Shown: piece after piece, positions 44,804 to 52,155 of the stretch
Position numbering within the stretch: position 1 is the first letter of the stretch
Layout of the letters: the number at the start of each line of letters is the position of its first letter
Source of the DNA: Actinophytocola sp.
GTDB lineage: Bacteria; Actinomycetota; Actinomycetes; Mycobacteriales; Pseudonocardiaceae
Direction of reading: 5' to 3'
Length of the DNA: 52,155 bases
Assembly: GCA_009377475.1 (NCBI GenBank)
Contig: WHTY01000023.1
Coordinates: 1-52,155 of the forward strand
Made by a program: the position numbers and the translations under genes
Notes under the pieces: model-generated
What the model saw: the letters and a program-made list of their open reading frames with translations, nothing else
What the model was told of the DNA's origin: nothing
Database searches by the model: none

Positions 44804-46471
44804 TCACACCCTGTCCTTGGCGACACCGGCCGGTGCGGCGTGCTCTGTGCCGTTCGGGTCGGTCCAGCCTTCCTCGATGAGGTTCTGCGACACCTGCTCG
44901 GTGAGCTCGTCACGCTGCAGCTTGCGTTCGAGGCGGAGTTGGGCTCGCCGCTCTCGGCCGAGCTCTCGCCAGGTCGCCACGCACATCGCCACCATCACGA
45001 AGCTGAACGGCAGGGCTATCGTGATCGACACCGTCTGCAGCGCGGCCAGCCCGCCGGCGAGCAGCAGCGCGATCGCGACCAGCCCCTCTAGGACGGCCCA
45101 GAACACCCGGCTCCACTTGGGCGGATCGACGTGGCCACCGGAGGCAAGCATGTCGACCACCAGCGAGCCCGAGTCCGACGACGTCACGAAGAACAGCACG
45201 ATCAGGATGATCGCCCCGACTACGAGCGCTGTGCCCGCCGGAAGCCCGCTGAGCAGACCGAAGAGGGCGCCGTTCGTGTCGACCGCGCCGTCGGTGATGA
45301 GCCCGCCGCCGCCGAACAGCTCCCGGTGCAGGGCGGTGCCGCCGAACGCCGTGAACCAGAGGAAGGTGACGACGGTGGGCACGACGAGCACTCCGGTCAC
45401 GAACTCCCTGACGGTCCTGCCCCGCGAGATGCGGGCGATGAACACGCCGACGAAGGGCGCCCACGAGATCCACCAACCCCAGTAGAACGCGGTCCAGCCC
45501 GCCTGCCAGTCCTGTCCTGCCACGCCTTGCAGCGCGGTCGTGTCGAAGCTCGCCTGGATCAGGTTCTGCAGATAGAGCCCGACGGACTGCACGGTCTCGG
45601 ACAGGATGAACGCGGTCGGCCCCGCGACGAGGACGAAAAGCAGCAGCCCGCTGGCGAGCACCATGTTGATGTTGGAAAGCCACTTGATGCCGCGTTTCAC
45701 GCCGGTGACGACCGAGAACACGGCCAACGCCGTGATGCCGCCGATCAGGATGATGTAGGTCCAGTTGCCAGGGTCGGAGACGAGGCCGAGGAAGCTCAAC
45801 CCGGACGCGATCTGCAGCACGCCGAGACCGAGCGATGTGGCGACGCCGAACAACGTGCCCACGATCGCGGCGATGTCGATGACGTCGCCGACCCAGCCGT
45901 TGACCCGGTTCCCGAGCAGCGGCTCCAGCACCCAGCGGATGGAGATCGGACGGTTCTTGCGGTGGATCGCGTACGCGATCGCCAGCCCCGCGACCACGTA
46001 GATCGCCCACGGATGCAGCCCCCAGTGCAGGAAACTCTGCACAAGGGACTCCTGCGCCAGCTCGTCCCTCGGCCCCTGCACACCGGGTTTCGGGGCCACG
46101 TAGTGGTTCAGCGGCTCGGCGACGCCCCAGAACACCAGCCCGATGCCCATACCGGCGGCGAACAGCATCGCGAACCACGAGCTGCGCCGGAACTCCGGCT
46201 CCTCGTCGTCAGGACCGAGCGTGATGTCGCCGGTGCGGCCAAGGCCGACGGTCAGCGCGAACACCACGAACCCGCTCACGATGAGCGTGTAGTACCAGCC
46301 GAAGTTGCCGATGATCGAGTCCTGGACGGAGCCGATCGCGGACGCCATCGAGCCAGGGGAGAGCACCGTGGCCACGACGAAGGCGACCACAATGGCCGCC
46401 GACGGCCAGAACACCTTCGGGGCGATCGAGCGCCGTGCCGCCGAAGCCGAGGCGCGATTCGGTGCGGTCAT
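44804..46471 (-). CDS. BCCT-family glycine betaine/choline transporter
   Basis: A 555-residue transporter with 12 predicted helices. The sodium/substrate block is FAAGMGIGLVFWGVAEPLNHY (about residues 108-128), and the betaine-coordinating tryptophan-rich helix is FYWGWWISWAPFVGVFIAR, followed by ISRGRTVREFV, as in BetP/OpuD. The C-terminal tail is charged (RELGRERRAQLRLERKLQRDE), the region that senses osmotic stress in BetP. ATG 46471 overlaps the Rieske oxygenase stop as ATGA. Imports the substrate of the neighbouring enzymes by sodium symport; betaine fits best, carnitine or choline are possible. Confidence 0.92.
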   Translation of the reverse strand: MTAPNRASASAARRSIAPKVFWPSAAIVVAFVVATVLSPGSMASAIGSVQDSIIGNFGWYYTLIVSGFVVFALTVGLGRTGDITLGPDDEEPEFRRSSWFAMLFAAGMGIGLVFWGVAEPLNHYVAPKPGVQGPRDELAQESLVQSFLHWGLHPWAIYVVAGLAIAYAIHRKNRPISIRWVLEPLLGNRVNGWVGDVIDIAAIVGTLFGVATSLGLGVLQIASGLSFLGLVSDPGNWTYIILIGGITALAVFSVVTGVKRGIKWLSNINMVLASGLLLFVLVAGPTAFILSETVQSVGLYLQNLIQASFDTTALQGVAGQDWQAGWTAFYWGWWISWAPFVGVFIARISRGRTVREFVTGVLVVPTVVTFLWFTAFGGTALHRELFGGGGLITDGAVDTNGALFGLLSGLPAGTALVVGAIILIVLFFVTSSDSGSLVVDMLASGGHVDPPKWSRVFWAVLEGLVAIALLLAGGLAALQTVSITIALPFSFVMVAMCVATWRELGRERRAQLRLERKLQRDELTEQVSQNLIEEGWTDPNGTEHAAPAGVAKDRV

Positions 46472-47622
46472 CGGGAAGCACCCCCTTCCGTCAACAAACC
46501 TTGCACCCAGTCCTGGAACTCCCCGATGTGGTGCTCGGACGGGACCAGGACACCGCCGTTGTCGTACGCGCGCGACGACATGGCCGGCTGGCACCGCTCG
46601 CAGGCGTCGAAGTCCTGCTGGTTGACCCGATGGAATAGCTCGACGGAGTGGGACACGTCGCGCCCGCTGGCAACGACGTCCTTCGCGTAGAGCCAATCGC
46701 ACTCGATGAGGGTGCGGTCCGCCGCGAGCGGGAACATCCGGTGGACGATAACGTGGTCCGGCACCAGGTTGATGAACACCTGCGGGCGGACGGTGATCGC
46801 GTAGTAGGCGCGGTCCTGCTCCTCGCTCACCCCGGAGAGCCGCTCGAAGCCCTCGCTGCCGTCCACCGTGAAGCCGTCGACGTCCTCACCGAACGCCGCG
46901 CCGTGGCCGACGTAGTACTGCGCGGCGAAGCCGTCGGCGAACTCCGGCAGCACCTCGGTCAGCTCGGGGTGGATGGTCGCGCAGTGGTAGCACTCCATGA
47001 AGTTTTCGATGACGAGCTTCCAGTTCGCCTTGACGTCGTAGGTGATCCGCCGCCCGAGCGTCAGCTCGTCGATCTCGTAGTTCTCGATCGCCTCGACGTC
47101 GCCGAGCCTGTCGGTCACGTCGGCCTGCACGGTGTCGACGAACGACGGCGGCTCGTCTGCGAGGGACAGCCAGGCGTAGCCGAGCCATTCCCGCAGGTGC
47201 ACCGGCTTGAGGCCGTACTCGGTGCGGTCGACGTCTGGCATCGACTGGAGGTTGGGTGCGGCGATCAGCTTCCCGTCGAGCCCGTAGGTCCAGGCGTGGT
47301 ACGGGCACTGGAAGGACCGCTTCACCGAGCCGGTCTCCTCGACGCACAGCCGTGCGCCCCGGTGGCGGCAGATGTTGAGGAACGCCCGCAGCGACCCGTC
47401 CCTTGACCGCGTCACGAGCACGCTCTCCCGTCCGACCTGGACGGTGCGGAAGTCGCCCGGGTTGGGCAGGTCGGCGCTGCGGACCGCGCAGAACCACATC
47501 GACTCGAAGATCTTGATCTGTTCGAGTTCGAAGATCGCAGGGTCAACATAGGTGTTGCCGGGCAGCGTGCGGATGAGGCTGTCCGCCTTGGCGGGGCTCT
47601 CGGCACTGAAGGTGTCGGTCAT
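46468..47622 (-). CDS. gbcA: Rieske oxygenase, probable glycine betaine monooxygenase large subunit
   Basis: A 384-residue aromatic-ring-hydroxylating-type oxygenase alpha subunit. The Rieske [2Fe-2S] ligands are Cys85-x-His87 (NICRHRGARLC) and Cys106-x2-His109 (CPYHAWTYGLDG). The mononuclear iron site is in NWKLVIENFMECYHCATIHPE. GbcA-type enzymes oxidatively remove one methyl from betaine, giving dimethylglycine and formaldehyde; carnitine monooxygenase (CntA) is the close alternative, but flanking BCCT and dimethylglycine oxidase genes favour betaine. ATG 47622 has GGAG upstream. The expected ferredoxin-reductase partner (GbcB) is not in the window. Confidence 0.87.
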   Translation of the reverse strand: MTDTFSAESPAKADSLIRTLPGNTYVDPAIFELEQIKIFESMWFCAVRSADLPNPGDFRTVQVGRESVLVTRSRDGSLRAFLNICRHRGARLCVEETGSVKRSFQCPYHAWTYGLDGKLIAAPNLQSMPDVDRTEYGLKPVHLREWLGYAWLSLADEPPSFVDTVQADVTDRLGDVEAIENYEIDELTLGRRITYDVKANWKLVIENFMECYHCATIHPELTEVLPEFADGFAAQYYVGHGAAFGEDVDGFTVDGSEGFERLSGVSEEQDRAYYAITVRPQVFINLVPDHVIVHRMFPLAADRTLIECDWLYAKDVVASGRDVSHSVELFHRVNQQDFDACERCQPAMSSRAYDNGGVLVPSEHHIGEFQDWVQGLLTEGGASR

Positions 47623-47641
47623 CGGTGTCTCCGTGATGGTG

Positions 47642-50086
47642 TCAGGAACGAATCCGGGTCATGTCCGGGTCGAACAGGGGCTCGGCCGTCACGACCGCTG
47701 CCACCCGTTCGCCGAAGTACTCGATCTCCACCTCGGTGCCCGGCACGGCCAGCTCGGCTGGCAGCCAGGCGTAGGCGATGTTCTTGCCGATGGTGTAGCC
47801 ACGGGCGGCGCTGGTGACGTAGCCGACCGGGGTGCCGCCCGCGTAGACCGGCTCGGAGCCCATGACGACCTGGTAGTCGTCGTCGATGGTCAGGGCGACC
47901 AGCTCACGGCCGGAATCCGACCGCTCCTCGAGCGCGTCACGCCCGAGGAAGTAGCCCTTGTCCATGCGGACCGCGAAGCCGACGCCCGCCTCGAACGGAT
48001 CGTGCTCGGTCGTCATGTCGCTGCCCCAGGCCCGGTAGCCCTTCTCAAGCCGCATGCTGTTGAACGCGCTCCTTCCGGCCGCGATGACGCCGTGCTGCTG
48101 CCCGGCTTCCCACAGCGTGTCCCACAGCCGCAGCCCCATGTCGGCGGTGGTGTAGAGCTCCCAGCCAAGTTCGCCCACATAGGACAGTCGCATCGCGGTG
48201 ACAGGAACGTCGCCGATGTAGGCGTGCTTGGCCTTGAAGAAGCCGAGCTCGTTGTGCGAGAAGTCCTCCTTGGTCAGCGGCTGCAGCAGGTCGCGGGCCC
48301 GCGGACCCCACAGCCCGATGCAGCAGGTGCCCGCCGTGATGTCGCGGACCTGCACCGTGCCGGTCGGCGGCAGGTGGCTGCGCAGCCACTCCAGGTCGAT
48401 GTTGCTGTTCGCGCCGATCTGGAACCGGTCCTCGGCGAGCCTGGCGACGGTGAGGTCGCTGCGCACGCCGCCGTCCTCGCCGAGCAGCAGCGTGTAGACC
48501 ACGGCTCCCGGCTTGCGGTTGAGCTGGTTGGTCGTCAGCGTCTGCAGGAAGTTGAGCGCCTCGGGCCCGGTGACCTCCAGCCGCTTCAACGCCGTCATGT
48601 CGAACATCGCCACCCGCTCGCGCGCGACAAGCGCCTCAGCGCCCGCGATGGGCGACCAGTACCGCGACGCCCACTCGTTGCGGTCGGGGATGAGGTCGAT
48701 CTCGGGCAGATTCGCGTTGGCGGTGTACCAGTGCGGGCGCTCCCAGCCGGACGCCTCGAGGAAGTACGCGCCCAGCTCGGTCTGGCGGTCGTAGAACGGG
48801 GAGGTGCGCAGCGAACGCGGCACCTCGGCGGGCTGCAACGGGTGCAGCACGTCGTATACCTCGGTGAAGCTCTGGCAGCTCCGCTGGTGCACGTAGCCGG
48901 GCGAGAGCTGCGCGTCCTCGAACCGGTTCAGGTCGCAGTTGTGCAGGTCGATGGCTGGCTGCCCGTCGAAGAGCCATTCCGCCATCGCCTTCGCCACCCC
49001 GGCGGAGTGGGTGATCCACACGGCCTCCGCGACCCAGAACCCGTCGAGGTCGGGGTGCTCACCGAGCAGCGGGTTGCCGTCCGCGGTGAACGAGAACAGC
49101 CCGTTGACGCCCTCCTCGACCTTCGAGTCGGCCAGGCACGGCAGCAGGTCGACGGCGTCCTGCCAGGACTGGTCGAAGTCGTCCGCGGTGAACGCCATCT
49201 CCGACGGCATGGTCGGCGCGACGTCGGGGTCGAGGATCTCGTCGACGCCGACCGGCATCGGCCGGTGCCCGTAGGCGCCGATGCCGATGCGGTCCACGTG
49301 CTCGCGGAAGTACAGGTCGGCGTCCTGGTGGCGCAGCAACGGCTTGCTCATCTCGTGCAGCTCGTCGTTGACGCCGTCGAGGATCGACAGCGGGGTGGTC
49401 TTGGCGTACTGGTGCGCCATCGGCACGAGAGGGATGTCGAGGTCGACCATCGCGCCGATCCGTGGACCCCACATGCCGACGCAGGAGACCACGATGTCGG
49501 CGCGGAACTCGCCCTGGTCGGTCGTCACCGCGCGGACCCGGCCCGCGTGGCGCTCGACGCCGGTCACCTTGTGGTGCGCGAGGAACCGCGCGCCACGGTC
49601 GATGGCCCTGCGCGCCTGCGCCTCGGCCGCACGCAGCGGCTTGGCCAGCCCGTCGCTGGGGTTGTAGAACCCGCCGAGCACCTTGTCCGGGTCGAGCAGG
49701 GGGTGCATCGCCGCGCATTCCTCCGGGCTGACCAGGGAGGTCTCGACGCCCCACGACGTCGCCCAGCCGTGCTTGCGGTGCAGGTCGTTCCAGCGTTCCT
49801 GCGATGTGGCGATCTCGAGCCCGCCGAGCTGCTGGAAGCACCACTTCCCGTCGAGCGTCATGTCGGTGTACTTCTCGACGGTGTACTTGGCGAGCTGGGT
49901 CATCGTCTTGCAGCCGACGGTCTGGTACACCAGCCCTGGCGCGTGCGAGCTGGAGCCGCCGGTGGCGAACAGCGGTCCCTGCTCGAGGACGGTGATGTCG
50001 GTCCAGCCGCGTGCACTGAGCTCATCGGCCAAGGCGCACCCGACGATGCCGGCACCGATGATGACGACGCGTGGCAGTCTTGCCAT
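47642..50086 (-). CDS. dmgO: Dimethylglycine oxidase
   Basis: An 814-residue fused flavoprotein like the Arthrobacter globiformis enzyme (830 residues). The N-terminal DadA domain has VVIIGAGIVGCALADELSARG and SSSHAPGLVYQT, whose His48 matches the covalent-FAD histidine of dimethylglycine/sarcosine dehydrogenases. The C-terminal GcvT half (about 420-814) shows FDMTALKRLEVTGPEALNFL, GLWGPRARDLLQPL, LSYVGELGWELY, RLEKGYRAWGSDMTTEHD and binds THF. It converts dimethylglycine to sarcosine and channels the methylene group to THF, with O2 giving H2O2. ATG 50086 has AGGAGG upstream. Placed 19 bp before gbcA, which acts just before it in the pathway. Confidence 0.95.
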   Translation of the reverse strand: MARLPRVVIIGAGIVGCALADELSARGWTDITVLEQGPLFATGGSSSHAPGLVYQTVGCKTMTQLAKYTVEKYTDMTLDGKWCFQQLGGLEIATSQERWNDLHRKHGWATSWGVETSLVSPEECAAMHPLLDPDKVLGGFYNPSDGLAKPLRAAEAQARRAIDRGARFLAHHKVTGVERHAGRVRAVTTDQGEFRADIVVSCVGMWGPRIGAMVDLDIPLVPMAHQYAKTTPLSILDGVNDELHEMSKPLLRHQDADLYFREHVDRIGIGAYGHRPMPVGVDEILDPDVAPTMPSEMAFTADDFDQSWQDAVDLLPCLADSKVEEGVNGLFSFTADGNPLLGEHPDLDGFWVAEAVWITHSAGVAKAMAEWLFDGQPAIDLHNCDLNRFEDAQLSPGYVHQRSCQSFTEVYDVLHPLQPAEVPRSLRTSPFYDRQTELGAYFLEASGWERPHWYTANANLPEIDLIPDRNEWASRYWSPIAGAEALVARERVAMFDMTALKRLEVTGPEALNFLQTLTTNQLNRKPGAVVYTLLLGEDGGVRSDLTVARLAEDRFQIGANSNIDLEWLRSHLPPTGTVQVRDITAGTCCIGLWGPRARDLLQPLTKEDFSHNELGFFKAKHAYIGDVPVTAMRLSYVGELGWELYTTADMGLRLWDTLWEAGQQHGVIAAGRSAFNSMRLEKGYRAWGSDMTTEHDPFEAGVGFAVRMDKGYFLGRDALEERSDSGRELVALTIDDDYQVVMGSEPVYAGGTPVGYVTSAARGYTIGKNIAYAWLPAELAVPGTEVEIEYFGERVAAVVTAEPLFDPDMTRIRS

Positions 50087-50138
50087 GGAGGTTCCTCCTG
50101 GTCTTACTTCTGTCGTGGTTCTGGCGAGGGGGCGCCGG

Positions 50139-50768
50139 TCAGTGGCCCCGGCTGATCCAGTCGTCGAGGTGCGGGGCTTCCGCACCGATCGTCGTCGTCG
50201 GACCATGTCCGGTGTGGACGGTCGTGTCGGCGGGAAGGGTGAACAGACGGTCGCGAATGGACTCGATGATCGTGGGGTAGTCCGAACCGGACCTGCCGGT
50301 CGCGCCGGGACCGCCCTGGAACAGCGTGTCCCCGCCGAACACCGCCGCCAGGTCGGGCGCGTAGAGCGACACCGAGCCCCACGTGTGTCCCGGCGTGCAC
50401 ACCACCCGCAGCGTCGTGCCAGCGACCGTGATCTCCTGGCCGTCCGCGAGCCAGCCGTCGGGCTGCCGGTCCGGGTAGACGGTGCTCCAGAACGCCTCGT
50501 CGTCCGGGTGGATCAGCACCGGCGCCGACGTCTTGGCCGCGACGTCGCCCACCGCGTTGATGTGGTCGTTGTGGCCGTGGGTGCAGACCACCGCTGCCAC
50601 CCTGCGGTCGCCGATGGCGTTCAGCACGGCGACGGCGTCGTGGGCGGGGTCGATGACGATGACCTCGTCGTCGTCACCGATCAGCCAGACGTTGTTGTCG
50701 ACTTCCCAGCTGCCGCCGTCGAGGCAGAACGTGCCCGAGGTGACAACCCGCTCGATCCGGGCGCTCAT
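50139..50768 (-). CDS. Metallo-beta-lactamase-fold hydrolase, probable S-formylmycothiol hydrolase partner
   Basis: A 209-residue MBL-fold enzyme. The metal motif is THGHNDH (His64, His66, Asp68, His69), with later ligands in CTPGHTWGS and [13 protein letters not shown] 50768 overlaps the stop of the mycothiol-dependent formaldehyde dehydrogenase gene as ATGA. This pairing is conserved in actinobacteria and the hydrolase is thought to release formate from S-formylmycothiol. Placement in a demethylation operon fits, because the Rieske step makes free formaldehyde. Confidence 0.88.
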   Translation of the reverse strand: MSARIERVVTSGTFCLDGGSWEVDNNVWLIGDDDEVIVIDPAHDAVAVLNAIGDRRVAAVVCTHGHNDHINAVGDVAAKTSAPVLIHPDDEAFWSTVYPDRQPDGWLADGQEITVAGTTLRVVCTPGHTWGSVSLYAPDLAAVFGGDTLFQGGPGATGRSGSDYPTIIESIRDRLFTLPADTTVHTGHGPTTTIGAEAPHLDDWISRGH

Positions 50769-51850
50769 AGCACGACCACCGAACGCAGCACGGCGCCGTC
50801 GTGCATCTTGTCGAACGCCTCTTCCACGTCGTCAAGCCCGATGGTCTCGGTGACGAACGAGGACAGGTCCAGCCTGCCCTGCAGCGAAAGGTCGATCAGC
50901 ATGGGGAAGTCCCTGCTCGGCAAGCAGTCGCCGTACCAAGAGGACTTGACCGCCCCGCCTCGGGAGAAGACGTCGATCAGCGGCAGCTCCACGGTGAGGT
51001 CCGGGGTGGGGACGCCGACGAGCACCGCGGTGCCCGCGAGGTCACGCGCGTAGAACGCCTGCCGGAACGTCTCAGGGATGCCAACGGCGTCGATCACGAC
51101 GTCGGCGCCGTTGCCGCCGGTCAGCTCACGAATCGACTCGACCACGTCGACGGTGCCCGCGTTCACGACGTGGGTCGCGCCCATGCACTGCGCCCACTCC
51201 AGCTTCTTCGGGTCGAGGTCGACCCCGATGATGGTGGTCGCACCGGCGAGCTCCGCGCCGACGATCGCGGCGTCACCGACGCCGCCGCAGCCGAGCACGG
51301 CCACGCTGTCGCCCCTGCCGACCTGTCCGGTGTTGATCGCGGCGCCGATGCCCGCCATCACGCCGCAGCCGAGCAGCCCGGCGACCTCGGGCCGCGCCCT
51401 TGGGTCCACCTTGGTGCACTGTCCGCTGTGGACGAGCGTCTTCTCGGCGAACGCGCCGACGCCAAGCGCCGGGCTCAACGGTGTCCCATCGGCCAGCGTC
51501 ATCGGCTGTGCCGCGTTGTGCGTGTCGAAGCAGTACCACGGTTCGCCGCGGCGGCAGGCACGGCACACGCTGCACACCGCGCGCCAGTTGAGCACGACGA
51601 AGTCACCGGGAGCCAGGTCGGTAACGCCATCGCCGACCTCCTCGACGACGCCCGCCGCCTCGTGTCCGAGCAGGAACGGGAAGTCGTCGCTGATGCCGCC
51701 CTCGCGGTAGTGCAGGTCGGTATGGCAGACGCCGCACGCCTGCACCGCGACCAGCGCCTCACCGGGGCCGGGGTCGGGCACCGTGATGGTCTCCACCGTG
51801 ACCTTCGCGCCGGACACGCCTGCGACGACGCCTTGAACTTTGTGGGCCAC
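50765..51850 (-). CDS. mscR: S-(hydroxymethyl)mycothiol dehydrogenase
   Basis: A 361-residue zinc alcohol dehydrogenase family member specific for the mycothiol-formaldehyde adduct. Catalytic zinc ligands Cys42 and His63 ([25 protein letters not shown]), a structural-zinc lobe with four cysteines in [15 protein letters not shown], and the NAD-binding [18 protein letters not shown] are present. It oxidises hydroxymethyl-mycothiol to S-formylmycothiol, cytoplasmic. GTG 51850 with AAAGGA upstream. It is separated by 31 bp from glyA. Strongly suggests an actinobacterial host since mycothiol is confined to them. Confidence 0.92.
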   Translation of the reverse strand: MAHKVQGVVAGVSGAKVTVETITVPDPGPGEALVAVQACGVCHTDLHYREGGISDDFPFLLGHEAAGVVEEVGDGVTDLAPGDFVVLNWRAVCSVCRACRRGEPWYCFDTHNAAQPMTLADGTPLSPALGVGAFAEKTLVHSGQCTKVDPRARPEVAGLLGCGVMAGIGAAINTGQVGRGDSVAVLGCGGVGDAAIVGAELAGATTIIGVDLDPKKLEWAQCMGATHVVNAGTVDVVESIRELTGGNGADVVIDAVGIPETFRQAFYARDLAGTAVLVGVPTPDLTVELPLIDVFSRGGAVKSSWYGDCLPSRDFPMLIDLSLQGRLDLSSFVTETIGLDDVEEAFDKMHDGAVLRSVVVL

Positions 51851-51881
51851 TGAACGATTCCTTTCTAGAACGTGGGGGCAG

Positions 51882-52155
51882 CTAGCGAGCTGGGTAGAGC
51901 GGGTGCTTCGCCGCGAGCGCGGCGCAGCGGGAGCGCAGAGTCGCCAGGTCCGGGTCCGGCCGGAGTGCGGTGGCGATGATGTCGGAGACTTCGGTGAAGT
52001 CGGCGTTGTCGAACCCGCGCGTCGCGAGCGCCGGGGTGCCGATGCGCAGCCCGGACGTGACCATCGGCGGGCGTGGGTCGTTCGGCACCGCGTTGCGGTT
52101 CACCGTGATACCGACCTCGTGCAACCGGTCCTCAGCCTGGCGCCCGTCCAGCTCC
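51882..52155 (-). CDS. glyA: Serine hydroxymethyltransferase, C-terminal part
   Basis: The last 90 residues of a GlyA, entering from the right edge (the start lies beyond the window). [34 protein letters not shown] is the conserved C-terminal block that ends the small domain; the key residues are the N-x-x-P-x-D and SGLRIGTPA motifs. It interconverts glycine and serine using 5,10-methylene-THF, consuming the glycine and methylene groups made by the sarcosine and dimethylglycine oxidases. Same strand and 31 bp before mscR, so it probably heads this operon or follows further genes outside the window. Confidence 0.93.
   Translation of the reverse strand, partial: ELDGRQAEDRLHEVGITVNRNAVPNDPRPPMVTSGLRIGTPALATRGFDNADFTEVSDIIATALRPDPDLATLRSRCAALAAKHPLYPAR

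Noticed and set aside
47552..50155. An 867-codon plus-strand open frame opposite dimethylglycine oxidase
   Set aside because: Mirror of a well-conserved enzyme; no ribosome binding site and no recognisable fold.

Overview
The window is high-GC DNA in which nearly every gene has strong third-codon GC bias, many GTG starts and many 4-base ATGA/GTGA gene overlaps. This points to an actinomycete. A mycothiol-type formaldehyde dehydrogenase with its hydrolase, a DUF6247-like protein and the overall gene style fit the Pseudonocardiaceae (Amycolatopsis and relatives), but genus cannot be fixed from the sequence alone.

Layout. 1-3959 (minus): end of an uncharacterised small gene, a DUF6247-like gene, and an FtsX-type ABC permease with its ATPase. 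4059-8173: a Tat-exported sugar-phosphate-isomerase-like protein, converging on a multicopper oxidase that follows a chimeric gene (HisD-family N-terminus joined to a PQQ sugar dehydrogenase C-terminus). 8194-12439: an alpha/beta hydrolase and a bicupin, a divergent LacI regulator, and an orphan UgpC/MsmK-type ATPase, linked by a shared operator motif. 12428-13782: an AbiE toxin-antitoxin pair whose toxin appears to carry a LysR C-terminus. 13969-26976 (minus): a 13-kb L-rhamnose operon (ABC importer, mutarotase, isomerase, aldolase/dehydrogenase, kinase) that runs into lutABC, under a divergent LacI regulator at 27151-28191. 28200-32431: a broken endoglycoceramidase, a MntA/HepT module, a thioesterase, a LysE exporter, a small hypothetical gene and an MscS channel. 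32829-52155: a glycine betaine to pyruvate/CO2 island in two minus-strand operons around a GntR regulator.

The two large pathways are coherent. Rhamnose: import, mutarotation, isomerisation, kinase, then the aldolase/dehydrogenase fusion gives DHAP plus L-lactate, and LutABC oxidises lactate to pyruvate. Betaine: a BCCT carrier imports it, a Rieske oxygenase demethylates it to dimethylglycine, dimethylglycine oxidase and SoxBDAG strip further methyls to glycine, GlyA and SdaA lead to pyruvate, FolD/FchA/PurU release one-carbon units as formate, an FdhF/YdeP-type enzyme may oxidise formate, and the mycothiol pair deals with formaldehyde.

The most unusual items are a palindromic repeat inserted in frame in soxA (second copy in the rhaI-rhaEW gap), a FolD lacking the catalytic lysine beside a stand-alone cyclohydrolase, two chimeric genes marking probable deletion junctions, and a 24-codon mini-gene coupling lutA to lutB.
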